Assembly (NCBI GenBank): GCA_902492005.1
Contig: CABUJV010000033.1
Span: 1-21,040, forward strand
Direction of reading: 5' to 3'
DNA length: 21,040 nt
Source: an uncultured Eubacteriales bacterium
Lineage (GTDB): Bacteria; Bacillota; Clostridia; Oscillospirales; Oscillospiraceae
The notes below the pieces were generated by a model, which was not told the DNA's origin, did not search any database, and saw only the letters and a list, made by a program, of their open reading frames with translations. Made by a program: the position numbers and the translations under genes. Shown here one piece after another: positions 1-6,145 of the stretch (positions are counted from its first letter, which is position 1; each line of letters starts with the position of its first letter).

Positions 1-71
1 CGGTCATCCAGCCCCGCCGTCCAAACAGCCGCCTGGACAAGGTGCGCCATATGTTCAGTAAGATCACTTGA
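1..71 (+). CDS. 3' end of an unidentified upstream gene (partial)
   Basis: The frame beginning at base 3 is open from the window edge to a TGA at 69-71 and reads VIQPRRPNSRLDKVRHMFSK followed by IT. Its third codon positions are strongly G/C, as in the confident genes of this window, and base composition drops to AT-rich right after the stop. Frame 2 stops a few bases earlier and frame 1 runs into the AT-rich stretch, so both are less likely. Too little is present to name a family. YeiH-type transporters often sit beside a LysR-family regulator, but nothing here shows that this tail belongs to one. Confidence 0.5.
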   Translation, partial: VIQPRRPNSRLDKVRHMFSKIT

Positions 72-93
72 TACACCACAGCGAGGAAGGTTA

Positions 94-122
94 TTGCATT
101 TCCCTGTCTTTCGTGGTAAAAT
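94..122 (+). promoter_or_regulatory. Candidate sigma-70/A promoter
   Basis: TTGCAT at 94-99 and TAAAAT at 117-122 are separated by exactly 17 bases, a good match to a housekeeping promoter, and the region is AT-rich. Transcription would start near 129. The first plausible gene downstream is the YeiH-type transporter at 386, so the leader would be about 255 bases long. Confidence 0.5.
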
Positions 123-322
123 GTAGTTGTAAACCACCAGAGAAACCAATCTAATTTTACCGTTGATAGCCATTTCCTTGATAGCCAAATGATAGCAAAA
201 GTTCGGCAAGCCCATAGGATAAGGATAATAGGTATCAGGAAAAATCAAATGGTATCAAATCCCCCAAACAAAAGCGTTTAGAATTAAGTTTCATTTTGCG
301 AGTGGGAATAAGGAGCCCGGAT

Positions 323-349
323 CAGGCCCCGTCTTTATGACGGGGCCTG
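323..349. promoter_or_regulatory. Perfect 11-bp hairpin before the transporter gene
   Basis: CAGGCCCCGTC (323-333) and GACGGGGCCTG (339-349) are perfect inverted copies around the 5-base loop TTTAT. The stem is G/C-rich and as strong as an intrinsic terminator, but neither strand has a run of T after it. It lies 36 bases before the start codon at 386, so it could be a leader structure or a terminator that does not rely on a U tract. Confidence 0.55.
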
Positions 350-385
350 CAGCGTTTGAACCGCAGAAAAGGAGAAGAGAGCCGT

Positions 386-1402
386 ATGGGATCAATCAGA
401 AGGAATGGGCCGGGTATCCTGACCTGCCTGTGCATCGCCGTCCCCGCATGGTGTTTGGGGAGAACCCTTGAGGTGGTGGGAGGGCCGGTGTTCGCCATCC
501 TCTTCGGTATGGTCATCGCCCTGTTCTGGAAGGAGCAGGGGTGGGCCCGGGCCGGCGTCACATTCACCTCGAAAAAGATCCTCCAGCTGGCCGTGGTTCT
601 GCTGGGTTTTGGCATGAACCTGTCCAGTGTCGCCAAGGTGGGGGCCCAGTCCCTGCCGATCATCCTGTCCACCATTACCACCTCCCTGGTGGCGGCCTTT
701 GTTTTACATAAGTTGCTGCATATGGATGCCAAGATATCCACCCTGATCGGCGTGGGCTCCTCCATCTGCGGCGGCTCCGCCATTGCCGCCACCGCCCCCG
801 TCATCGGCGCGGACGATGAAGAGATCGCCCAGTCCATCTCGGTCATCTTTCTGTTCAACGTCCTGGCGGCGCTGGCTTTTCCGACCCTGGGCGGGATGCT
901 GGGGCTGTCCAACGAGGGCTTCGGGCTTTTCGCCGGCACCGCCATCAACGACACCTCCTCCGTTACTGCGGCGGCGGCGGCCTGGGACGGTATTCATGGC
1001 AGCAACACGCTGGATACCGCTGCCATCGTCAAGATGACCCGCACCTTGGCCATCATCCCCATCACGCTGGTGCTGGCTCTCCTCCGCACCAGGCAGGAGG
1101 AGAAAAGCGCCCAGGGCACCGGCGTGACGGTGAGTCTGAAAAAGATCTTTCCCTGGTTCGTCCTCTTTTTCGTACTGGCCTCGGTGGTGACGACCCTGCT
1201 GCCCCTTCCAGCCGCCGTCATCGGCTTTTTGAAGAGCGCCAGCAAATTCTTCATCGTCATGGCTATGGCTGCCATCGGCCTGAACACCGACGTGGTCAAG
1301 CTGGTCCGGACCGGAGGCAAGCCCATCTTTATGGGCTTTTGCTGCTGGGTGGCCATCGCCTGCGTCAGCCTGGGCGTGCAGCACCTGCTTCACATCTGGT
1401 GA
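386..1402 (+). CDS. YeiH-type putative sulfate exporter family membrane protein
   Basis: A 338-residue, highly hydrophobic protein with about ten membrane segments, in the YeiH / UPF0324 (Cons_hypoth698) family. Recognisable family traits are the N-terminal hydrophobic segments, LQLAVVLLGFGMNLSS, the glycine/serine-rich stretch GVGSSICGGSAIAATAPVIG followed by DDEEIAQSISVIF, the segment FAGTAINDTSSVTAAA, and the C-terminal FFIVMAMAAIGLNTD. The family is annotated as putative sulfate exporters on thin experimental evidence, so the substrate is uncertain. The ATG at 386 is preferred because GGAG lies 11 bases upstream; an in-frame TTG at 356 would add ten polar residues and has no ribosome-binding site. 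It appears to be a single-gene unit, unrelated in function to purF downstream. Full length, with no damage seen. Confidence 0.85.
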   Translation: MGSIRRNGPGILTCLCIAVPAWCLGRTLEVVGGPVFAILFGMVIALFWKEQGWARAGVTFTSKKILQLAVVLLGFGMNLSSVAKVGAQSLPIILSTITTSLVAAFVLHKLLHMDAKISTLIGVGSSICGGSAIAATAPVIGADDEEIAQSISVIFLFNVLAALAFPTLGGMLGLSNEGFGLFAGTAINDTSSVTAAAAAWDGIHGSNTLDTAAIVKMTRTLAIIPITLVLALLRTRQEEKSAQGTGVTVSLKKIFPWFVLFFVLASVVTTLLPLPAAVIGFLKSASKFFIVMAMAAIGLNTDVVKLVRTGGKPIFMGFCCWVAIACVSLGVQHLLHIW

Positions 1403-1410
1403 GACGAATT

Positions 1411-1436
1411 CGCCCCATGAGCTATCCTGTGGGGTG
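1411..1436 (+). terminator. Weak hairpin after the transporter gene
   Basis: CGCCCCAT (1411-1418) can pair with GTGGGGTG (1429-1436) using two G-U pairs, eight bases after the transporter stop. No run of T follows, so this is at best a weak transcript end. Confidence 0.25.
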
Positions 1437-1509
1437 GCAGGCTTCCTCTCCCGGCGTGAAAATGCAAATTCCAACACGGAAAAGGGAAGAAAATGCATGG
1501 AATTGACAA

Positions 1510-1538
1510 TTGCAATGGGAAATTTGATGTGGTAGGAT
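1510..1538 (+). promoter_or_regulatory. Candidate purF promoter
   Basis: TTGCAA at 1510-1515, a 17-base gap, then TAGGAT at 1533-1538 with the extended TGG just before it. A TTGACA at 1503-1508 is a better -35 by itself but has no acceptable -10 at the usual distance. Transcription would start near 1545, giving a leader of about 25 bases with the G-rich ribosome-binding site at 1559-1564. Confidence 0.45.
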
Positions 1539-1569
1539 TGCCTTATTCCATAGGAAATGGGGGAAGCCC

Positions 1570-2943
1570 ATGTCCATTCATGAAGAATGCGGCGTTTTTG
1601 GCATCTATGACCCCGCCGGAGACTGCGCCCGTACCACCTATTACGGGCTTTACTCCCTCCAGCACCGCGGGCAGGAGGCCTGCGGCATCGCCACCATCAA
1701 CGACCGGGAGTTGTCCTATCACAAAGATCTGGGGCTGGTGGGGGACGTGTTCCACCAGGACGTCCTGGACAGACTGGGCGGGACCATGGCGGTGGGCCAT
1801 GTGCGCTACTCCACCACCGGCGGCGTCCGACGGGAGAACGCCCAGCCCCTGACGCTGAAATATGTCAAGGGGACCCTGGCGGTGGCCCACAACGGCAATC
1901 TGGTCAATACGCCGGAGCTGCGTACCAGCTTTGAGTACCGGGGTGCCATCTTCCAGACCACCACCGATTCAGAGCTCATTGCCTATGCCATTGCCCAGGA
2001 GCGGCTGCGCTGCGGCTCAGCGGAGGAGGCGGTGTGCCAGGCGGTCAAGGGCCTGCGTGGGGCGTTTTCCCTCATCGTCATGTCGGCCCGGAAGCTGATC
2101 GCCGCCCGGGACCCCTGGGGCTTCCGGCCCCTTTGCATGGGCAGAAGGGGGCAGGCGGTGGTATTTGCCTCGGAATCCTGCGCTCTGGACGCGGTGGGAG
2201 CCTCCTTTGAGCGGGAGATCGACCCCGGCGAGATTGTGGTGGTAGAGGACGGACAGATCCATTCCATCCGGGAGAACTGCGCCGGTGCCACCTCCCATAT
2301 GTGCATCTTTGAATACATCTACTTTGCCCGGCCCGACTCGGTGATCTGCGGACAATCCGTCCACGAGGCCCGCCTGGAGGCCGGCCGCATCCTGGCCCGG
2401 AAGCACCCGGTGGACGCTGACGTGGTCATCGGCGTGCCTGACTCCGGCCTGGATGCCGCCATGGGCTATGCCGAGGAGTCCGGCATCCCGTATGGCCAGG
2501 GCTTTGTGAAGAACCGCTACATCGGCCGCACCTTCATCACCCCCGGCCAGCAGAGCCGGGAGCAGGCCGTCCGCATCAAGCTGGGCGCCCTCCGGAGCAC
2601 GGTGGAGGGCCGGCGGGTGGTTATGATCGACGACTCCATCGTCCGGGGCACCACCTCCCGGCAGATCATCGGCCTGCTGCGGGAGGCGGGAGCAAGAGAG
2701 GTCCACTTCCGGGTCTCTGCCCCGCCCTTCATCGCCCCCTGCTACTTCGGCACCGACATCCCGGACAAGAAATATCTCATCGCCTGCCGCCACACGGTGG
2801 AGGAGATCCGCCAGCTTGTGGGGGCGGACAGCCTGGGATTCCTCAGCGTGGATGCCCTGGAGCGCATCGCGCCCAACGCCGCCTGCGGTTTCTGCAAGGG
2901 CTGTTTTACCGAGGAATATCCCGTGGCCACCTCCGGTATGTGA
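1570..2943 (+). CDS. purF: Amidophosphoribosyltransferase (glutamine PRPP amidotransferase)
   Basis: This cytoplasmic enzyme makes 5-phosphoribosylamine from PRPP and glutamine, the first committed step of purine synthesis. The 457-residue protein starts MSIHEECGVFGIYD. The class II glutamine amidotransferase domain covers about residues 7-230, with Cys7 as the expected nucleophile exposed after removal of a six-residue leader. YSLQHRGQEACGIA and the RYSTTGG region are typical of the family. The C-terminal phosphoribosyltransferase domain carries the PRPP loop VVMIDDSIVRGTTS. Cysteines in MCIFEYIYFARPDS, YLIACRHT and ACGFCKGCF match the ligands of the oxygen-sensitive [4Fe-4S] cluster of the Bacillus-type enzyme. 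It is not in a visible pur operon. It stands alone next to glnA, whose product supplies its glutamine. Confidence 0.97.
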   Translation: MSIHEECGVFGIYDPAGDCARTTYYGLYSLQHRGQEACGIATINDRELSYHKDLGLVGDVFHQDVLDRLGGTMAVGHVRYSTTGGVRRENAQPLTLKYVKGTLAVAHNGNLVNTPELRTSFEYRGAIFQTTTDSELIAYAIAQERLRCGSAEEAVCQAVKGLRGAFSLIVMSARKLIAARDPWGFRPLCMGRRGQAVVFASESCALDAVGASFEREIDPGEIVVVEDGQIHSIRENCAGATSHMCIFEYIYFARPDSVICGQSVHEARLEAGRILARKHPVDADVVIGVPDSGLDAAMGYAEESGIPYGQGFVKNRYIGRTFITPGQQSREQAVRIKLGALRSTVEGRRVVMIDDSIVRGTTSRQIIGLLREAGAREVHFRVSAPPFIAPCYFGTDIPDKKYLIACRHTVEEIRQLVGADSLGFLSVDALERIAPNAACGFCKGCFTEEYPVATSGM

Positions 2944-3056
2944 TGTGCTTCCGTCTTTTGCAGCATGTCAGTGAAAATATTGCATAAAAGCCGAAACGAA
3001 ACCGGGCTTGGTCCCTGATAGTTGCAACAAAGTTGATTTTACTTTCAAAAAGACCC

Positions 3057-3085
3057 TTGACAGGCGCCGAAAAAATCCTTATACT
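3057..3085 (+). promoter_or_regulatory. Strong candidate promoter of glnA
   Basis: TTGACA (3057-3062), a 17-base spacer and TATACT (3080-3085) form a near-consensus housekeeping promoter. The start of transcription would be near 3092, giving a leader of about 105 bases before the glnA ATG at 3197. This is the best promoter in the window. Confidence 0.75.
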
Positions 3086-3095
3086 CAGAGCATCA

Positions 3096-3155
3096 GTTGC
3101 GAACGAAGGCGTTCCGGTCCATGTGGGCGGAGCGCCTTCTTCCCTTATCAGCAAC
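3096..3155 (+). promoter_or_regulatory. Structured glnA leader RNA with competing hairpins
   Basis: A 12-pair stem joins 3105-3116 to 3128-3139 (one G-U pair) around an 11-base loop. An outer helix GTTGC (3096-3100) with GCAAC (3151-3155) can enclose it. A smaller hairpin GAACG (3101-3105), loop AAGG, CGTTC (3110-3114) uses the same bases as the long stem, so the two cannot form together. No T run follows, so this is not a plain terminator. Its position in the leader of glnA, with an ANTAR RNA-binding protein encoded just downstream, makes it a candidate control element. I did not find a clean pair of six-base loops with A at position 1 and G at position 4, the known ANTAR target form. Confidence 0.5.
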
Positions 3156-3196
3156 CTTTAGAATGTGTATTTCAATGATGAAAGGGGATACCCACC

Positions 3197-4528
3197 ATGG
3201 CGTACACCAAGGAAGACATCATCCGTATCGTAAAGGAAGAGGACATCGAGTTCATCCGCATGCAGTTTACCGACATTTTCGGCCAGCTCAAGAACGTGGC
3301 CATCACCGCCTCCCAGATCGAGAAGGCTGTCAACAACCAGATCATGCTGGATGGCTCCTCCATTGAAGGCTTTGTCCGAATCAATGAGTCTGACCAGTAC
3401 CTCTATCCCGACCTGGACTCCTTCATTGTGTTCCCATGGCGGCCGCAGCACGGCAAGGTGGCCCGCCTCATCTGCGACATCTACAATCCCGACGGCACTC
3501 CCTTTGTGGGCGATCCGCGCGGCGTGCTCAAGCGGGTGCTGAAGAAGGCCGCCGGCATGGGCTATGACGCCTTCAACGTGGGCCCCGAGGCCGAGTTCTT
3601 CCTGTTCCAGACAGACGAGGAGGGCAAGCCCACCACCAAGACCAACGACGAGGCCGGCTATTTTGATCTGGGCCCTCTGGACCACGGCGAGGGCACCCGC
3701 CGCGAGATCTGCATGGCACTGGAGCAGATGGGCTTTGAGATTGAGGCAAGCCACCATGAGGTGGCCCAGGGCCAGCATGAGATCGACTTCAAGTATGCCG
3801 AAGCCCTGAAGACCGCCGACAACATCATGACCTTCAAGCTGGCCGTCAAGACACTGGCCCAGAAAAACGGCCTCCACGCCACCTTCATGCCCAAGCCCAT
3901 CTACGGCATCAATGGCTCCGGTATGCACACCAACATGTCGCTGTTCAAGAACGGCAAGAACGTGTTCTACGATCCCAACGGGGAGAAAGGCCTGTCCAAG
4001 GAGGCGTACAGCTTCATCGCCGGCCTGCTGGCCCATGTCAAGGGCATGTGCGCCGTAACGAACCCCCTGGTCAACTCCTACAAGCGCCTGGTGCCCGGCT
4101 ACGAGGCCCCCTGCTATCTGGCCTGGTCCGCCTCCAACCGCTCCGCCCTGATCCGTATCCCCGCCGCCCGCGGCCAGTCCACTCGTGTGGAGCTGCGCTC
4201 GCCCGATCCCACCTGCAACCCCTATCTGGAACTGGCCGTCCTGCTGGCCGCCGGCCTGGACGGCATCGAGAAGGGCATGGTTCCCCCGGCTGAGATCACC
4301 GAGAACATCTTTAAGATGGACGACGAAGCCCGCGCCGCTGCCGGCATCGACAGCCTGCCCGGCTCCCTGGAGGAGGCCATCAAGGCCATGCAGGCCGACC
4401 CGATGGTGCTGGAGACTCTGGGCGAGCACGTGTCCGAGAACTACATCGAGGGCAAGACCAAGGAATGGGACGAGTACCGCACCCGTGTCAGTTCCTGGGA
4501 GCGCGAGAAGTACATCATCAACTATTGA
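3197..4528 (+). CDS. glnA: Glutamine synthetase, type I alpha
   Basis: GlnA condenses ammonium and glutamate to glutamine with ATP, as a cytoplasmic dodecamer. At 443 residues it has the short GSI-alpha length (about 444 in Bacillus). The beta-grasp N-terminal domain contains MLDGSSIEGFVRINESD; Arg61 there matches the Bacillus Arg62 used in glutamine feedback. The catalytic domain shows VGPEAEFFLF (Glu131 and Glu133, metal site), GSGMHTNMSLF, the flexible loop SYKRLVPGYEAP and SAIRIP-type ATP/glutamate residues (SALIRIPAARG). The C-terminus WEREKYIINY is typical. No adenylylation segment of the beta type is present, so control is expected by feedback and by transcript-level mechanisms. The ribosome-binding site AAAGGGGA (3181-3188) is well placed. 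The ANTAR gene follows after an 87-base structured gap. Confidence 0.98.
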   Translation: MAYTKEDIIRIVKEEDIEFIRMQFTDIFGQLKNVAITASQIEKAVNNQIMLDGSSIEGFVRINESDQYLYPDLDSFIVFPWRPQHGKVARLICDIYNPDGTPFVGDPRGVLKRVLKKAAGMGYDAFNVGPEAEFFLFQTDEEGKPTTKTNDEAGYFDLGPLDHGEGTRREICMALEQMGFEIEASHHEVAQGQHEIDFKYAEALKTADNIMTFKLAVKTLAQKNGLHATFMPKPIYGINGSGMHTNMSLFKNGKNVFYDPNGEKGLSKEAYSFIAGLLAHVKGMCAVTNPLVNSYKRLVPGYEAPCYLAWSASNRSALIRIPAARGQSTRVELRSPDPTCNPYLELAVLLAAGLDGIEKGMVPPAEITENIFKMDDEARAAAGIDSLPGSLEEAIKAMQADPMVLETLGEHVSENYIEGKTKEWDEYRTRVSSWEREKYIINY

Positions 4529-4531
4529 TGG

Positions 4532-4607
4532 CCGGCGGTTGCCGGAATACCTTTGGAAAGGTTGATGGAGTGCTGACCTTGTGAGTGACTCCTTGACGCA
4601 AAGGAGT
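4532..4607 (+). promoter_or_regulatory. Structured glnA-ANTAR spacer; hairpin covers the ANTAR ribosome-binding site
   Basis: Three hairpins follow one another: CCGGC/GCCGG (4532-4536 and 4541-4545, loop GGTT), ACCTT/AAGGT (4549-4553 and 4558-4562, loop TGGA), and ACTCCTT/AAGGAGT (4588-4594 and 4601-4607, six-base loop GACGCA). The right arm of the third contains the ribosome-binding site AAGGAG (4601-4606) of the ANTAR gene. A second GGAGT at 4567-4571 can pair with the same ACTCC (4588-4592), and ACCTT at 4576-4580 can pair with AAGGT of the second hairpin. Two exclusive folds are therefore possible, one hiding the ribosome-binding site and one freeing it. Confidence 0.6.
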
Positions 4608-4615
4608 GTTTGAAA

Positions 4616-5155
4616 ATGGTAATTGAAAAAGTCATCGTGGCTTTTGAAAGTCCCAAAAGCTGCGACCGGGTCCGGGAGATTGTGGAGAACAGCGGAACGG
4701 CCTCCTGCATCGTCTGCCACTCGGCGGCGGAGGTGAAGCGCACCGTGAACAAGCGGCACATCAGCACCGTGGTCTGCGGCTTCAAGTTTCCGGACGAGAG
4801 CGCAGAGGACCTGTTCGCGGACCTGCCCTCCTCCTGCGCCATGCTGATGGTGGCCGTTCAGAATCTGCTGGATATGTGCCAGACCGACGACATCTTCAAG
4901 CTGGCCTCCCCGGTGAGCCGGGGCGACCTGACCGCCTCCGTGCGGATGCTGCTGCAGATGGGGCACCGGCTGGAGAAGTTCACCCGGCCCCAGCGGAGCG
5001 GAGAAGAGCAGGCCATCATCAAGGAAGCCAAGGGGCTTCTCATGGAGCGGCACGGCATGAGCGAGGAGCAGGCCCACCGCTTCCTGCAGAAAAAGAGCAT
5101 GAACTCCGGGGCCAAGATGGTCCAAACCGCCAAGCTGGTACTAGGCGGCCAATAA
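4616..5155 (+). CDS. ANTAR-domain RNA-binding regulator with degenerate receiver (NitR-like)
   Basis: A 179-residue protein. Residues about 125-177 form an ANTAR domain (KEAKGLLMERHGMSEEQAHRFLQKKSM), an RNA-binding helix bundle that in other bacteria prevents transcription termination by holding paired hairpins in leader RNA. Residues 1-115 have the size and pattern of a response-regulator receiver, but the usual acidic pocket is missing and the phosphorylated aspartate position falls at Cys54-Gly55 (STVVCGFKFPD), so it is probably not phosphorylated. Family knowledge: solventogenic Clostridium species carry an ANTAR gene right after glnA, proposed as a nitrogen-responsive antiterminator. The ATG at 4616 lies 9 bases after AAGGAG; a TTG at 4610 is too close. 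It is probably co-transcribed with glnA. Confidence 0.88.
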   Translation: MVIEKVIVAFESPKSCDRVREIVENSGTASCIVCHSAAEVKRTVNKRHISTVVCGFKFPDESAEDLFADLPSSCAMLMVAVQNLLDMCQTDDIFKLASPVSRGDLTASVRMLLQMGHRLEKFTRPQRSGEEQAIIKEAKGLLMERHGMSEEQAHRFLQKKSMNSGAKMVQTAKLVLGGQ

Positions 5156-5209
5156 ACAACATACGATAGATGGGGATTTCCATCGGTCGAAGGACGAGGT
5201 TGTCTTTTT
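5156..5209 (+). terminator. Candidate terminator of the glnA-ANTAR transcript
   Basis: Right after the ANTAR stop codon, ACAAC (5156-5160) can pair with GTTGT (5199-5203), which is followed by CTTTTT (5204-5209). Inside lies a stem CGAT-GATGG (5164-5173) with CCATC-GTCG (5180-5189), with one mismatch, one G-U pair and a six-base loop. The closing helix is short, so efficiency is uncertain and partial read-through into dapF is possible. Confidence 0.4.
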
Positions 5210-5242
5210 GGCGGCAGTCTGGTGATTACTGGCTGCCGCCAA
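5208..5242. promoter_or_regulatory. Perfect 10-bp inverted repeat in the dapF leader
   Basis: TTGGCGGCAG (5208-5217) and CTGCCGCCAA (5233-5242) are perfect inverted copies around a 15-base loop, 46 bases before the dapF start. Its left arm uses the last two T of the preceding T run, so it competes with or abuts the candidate terminator. No T run follows it on either strand. It may be a leader hairpin or a protein-binding palindrome. Confidence 0.5.
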
Positions 5243-5287
5243 TCTGTATATACGTTGAGTATCGGCATACGGATCAAGGAGGCAGCC

Positions 5288-6127
5288 ATGCGATTCACAA
5301 AAATGCAGGGTCTGGGAAACGACTACATCTATCTGGACTGTACCAAAGAACGGCCGGAGAACGCGCACGAGCTGGCGCGCAGGATATCGGACCGGCATTT
5401 CGGCGTAGGCTCGGACGGGCTGATTTGTGTCTGTCCCTCCCGTTCGGCGGATTTCCGCATGGAGATGTATAACGCCGACGGCACTCAGGGGGAGATGTGC
5501 GGCAACGGAATCCGCTGCATGGGCAAGTACGTCTACGACCGCGGGATGACGAACAAGACCGATCTGACCATCGAGACGCCGGGGGGCGTCAGGACCCTGC
5601 GGCTCCAGGTGGGGAAGGGGCAGGTGGTCTCGGCCACCGTGGATATGGGTGCCCCGGTCCTGGAGCCCGGCCGGATTCCCGTGGTGGCCCGGGGCAGCCG
5701 CTTCATCGGCAAGCAGCTTCACGTGCGGGGCAGGAGCTATGAGGTGACCTGCGTCTCCATGGGCAATCCCCACGCGGTGGTCTTCGTGCCGGATGTGGAG
5801 CGGCTGAATCTGGCGGAGATCGGTCCGGCCTTTGAGCGGCACGCCATCTTTCCCCACCGGGTCAACACGGAGTTTGTGCAGGTGGAGGGCCGCAGCAGCC
5901 TGCGTATGCGGGTCTGGGAACGGGGCAGCGGCGAGACGCTGGCCTGCGGTACCGGGGCCTGCGCCAGCGTGGTGGCTGGCAGTCTGACCGGCCGTTCCGA
6001 ACGAACTGCCACGGTCCGGCTGCGAGGCGGAGAGTTGGATGTCCGCTGGGATCAGGAGGACGGCCACGTCTATATGACCGGGCCCGCCGTCACAGTATTT
6101 GAGGGCGAGTGGCCCGAGAAAATGTAA
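5288..6127 (+). CDS. dapF: Diaminopimelate epimerase
   Basis: DapF interconverts LL- and meso-diaminopimelate, giving the precursor for lysine and peptidoglycan cross-links. It is cytoplasmic and needs no cofactor. The 279-residue length is typical. The two catalytic cysteines are visible: Cys71 in NADGTQGEMCGNGIRCM and Cys220 in GSGETLACGTGACASVVA. FTKMQGLGNDY at the N-terminus and the MGNPHAV and RVNTEFVQV segments also fit the family. The start at 5288 has AAGGAGG six bases upstream; the longer reading frame from 5222 adds residues from the hairpin region and is rejected. dapL follows after 18 bases, so the two are likely one operon for the last steps to meso-diaminopimelate. Confidence 0.97.
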   Translation: MRFTKMQGLGNDYIYLDCTKERPENAHELARRISDRHFGVGSDGLICVCPSRSADFRMEMYNADGTQGEMCGNGIRCMGKYVYDRGMTNKTDLTIETPGGVRTLRLQVGKGQVVSATVDMGAPVLEPGRIPVVARGSRFIGKQLHVRGRSYEVTCVSMGNPHAVVFVPDVERLNLAEIGPAFERHAIFPHRVNTEFVQVEGRSSLRMRVWERGSGETLACGTGACASVVAGSLTGRSERTATVRLRGGELDVRWDQEDGHVYMTGPAVTVFEGEWPEKM

Positions 6128-6145
6128 GGAGAGAGGAAGGGACCT

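Larger units (their letters stand above)
72..385. other. AT-richer intergenic region with repeated GATA-type motifs
   Basis: No convincing gene is seen in this 314-base stretch. It is clearly richer in A/T than the rest of the window. GATAGC occurs at 165-170, 180-185 and 191-196; the first two lie in a direct repeat TTGATAGCCA (163-172 and 178-187). GGTATCA occurs at 231-237 and 251-257, and its near-complement TTGATAC at 68-74. This resembles a cluster of operator half-sites, or possibly the remains of a mobile element. A 30-codon reading frame at 189-281 has no ribosome-binding site or recognisable features and is not called. Confidence 0.4.

Noticed and set aside
1..181. A reverse-strand frame open from an ATG at 179-181 to the window edge
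   Set aside because: Its codons in the AT-rich part do not resemble genes of this window, its ribosome-binding site is too close to the ATG, and the G/C-rich end is better explained by the + strand frame ending at 71.
1493..1852. An open frame overlapping the start of purF on the + strand
   Set aside because: Most of it overlaps purF in another frame, and its product is proline/threonine-rich with no family features, as expected from an out-of-frame reading of purF.
3092..3196. A glutamine riboswitch in the glnA leader
   Set aside because: The conserved bases of the known glnA and DP-type glutamine aptamers are not seen, and the lineage does not favour them. Only hairpins can be supported.
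4588..4607. The hairpin before the ANTAR gene as a terminator
   Set aside because: The stem is only seven pairs, A/T at its top, and is followed by GTTTGAAAATGG rather than a T run. Covering the ribosome-binding site is the better explanation.
3158..5125. A 655-codon reverse-strand open frame opposite glnA and the ANTAR gene
   Set aside because: Same shadow effect. The + strand carries glnA and ANTAR with clear motifs, and the reverse product is compositionally biased with no recognisable domain.
5222..5287. An N-terminal extension of dapF
   Set aside because: It begins in the loop of a perfect inverted repeat. The ATG at 5288 has AAGGAGG at the right distance and gives the standard MRFTKMQGLGND start.
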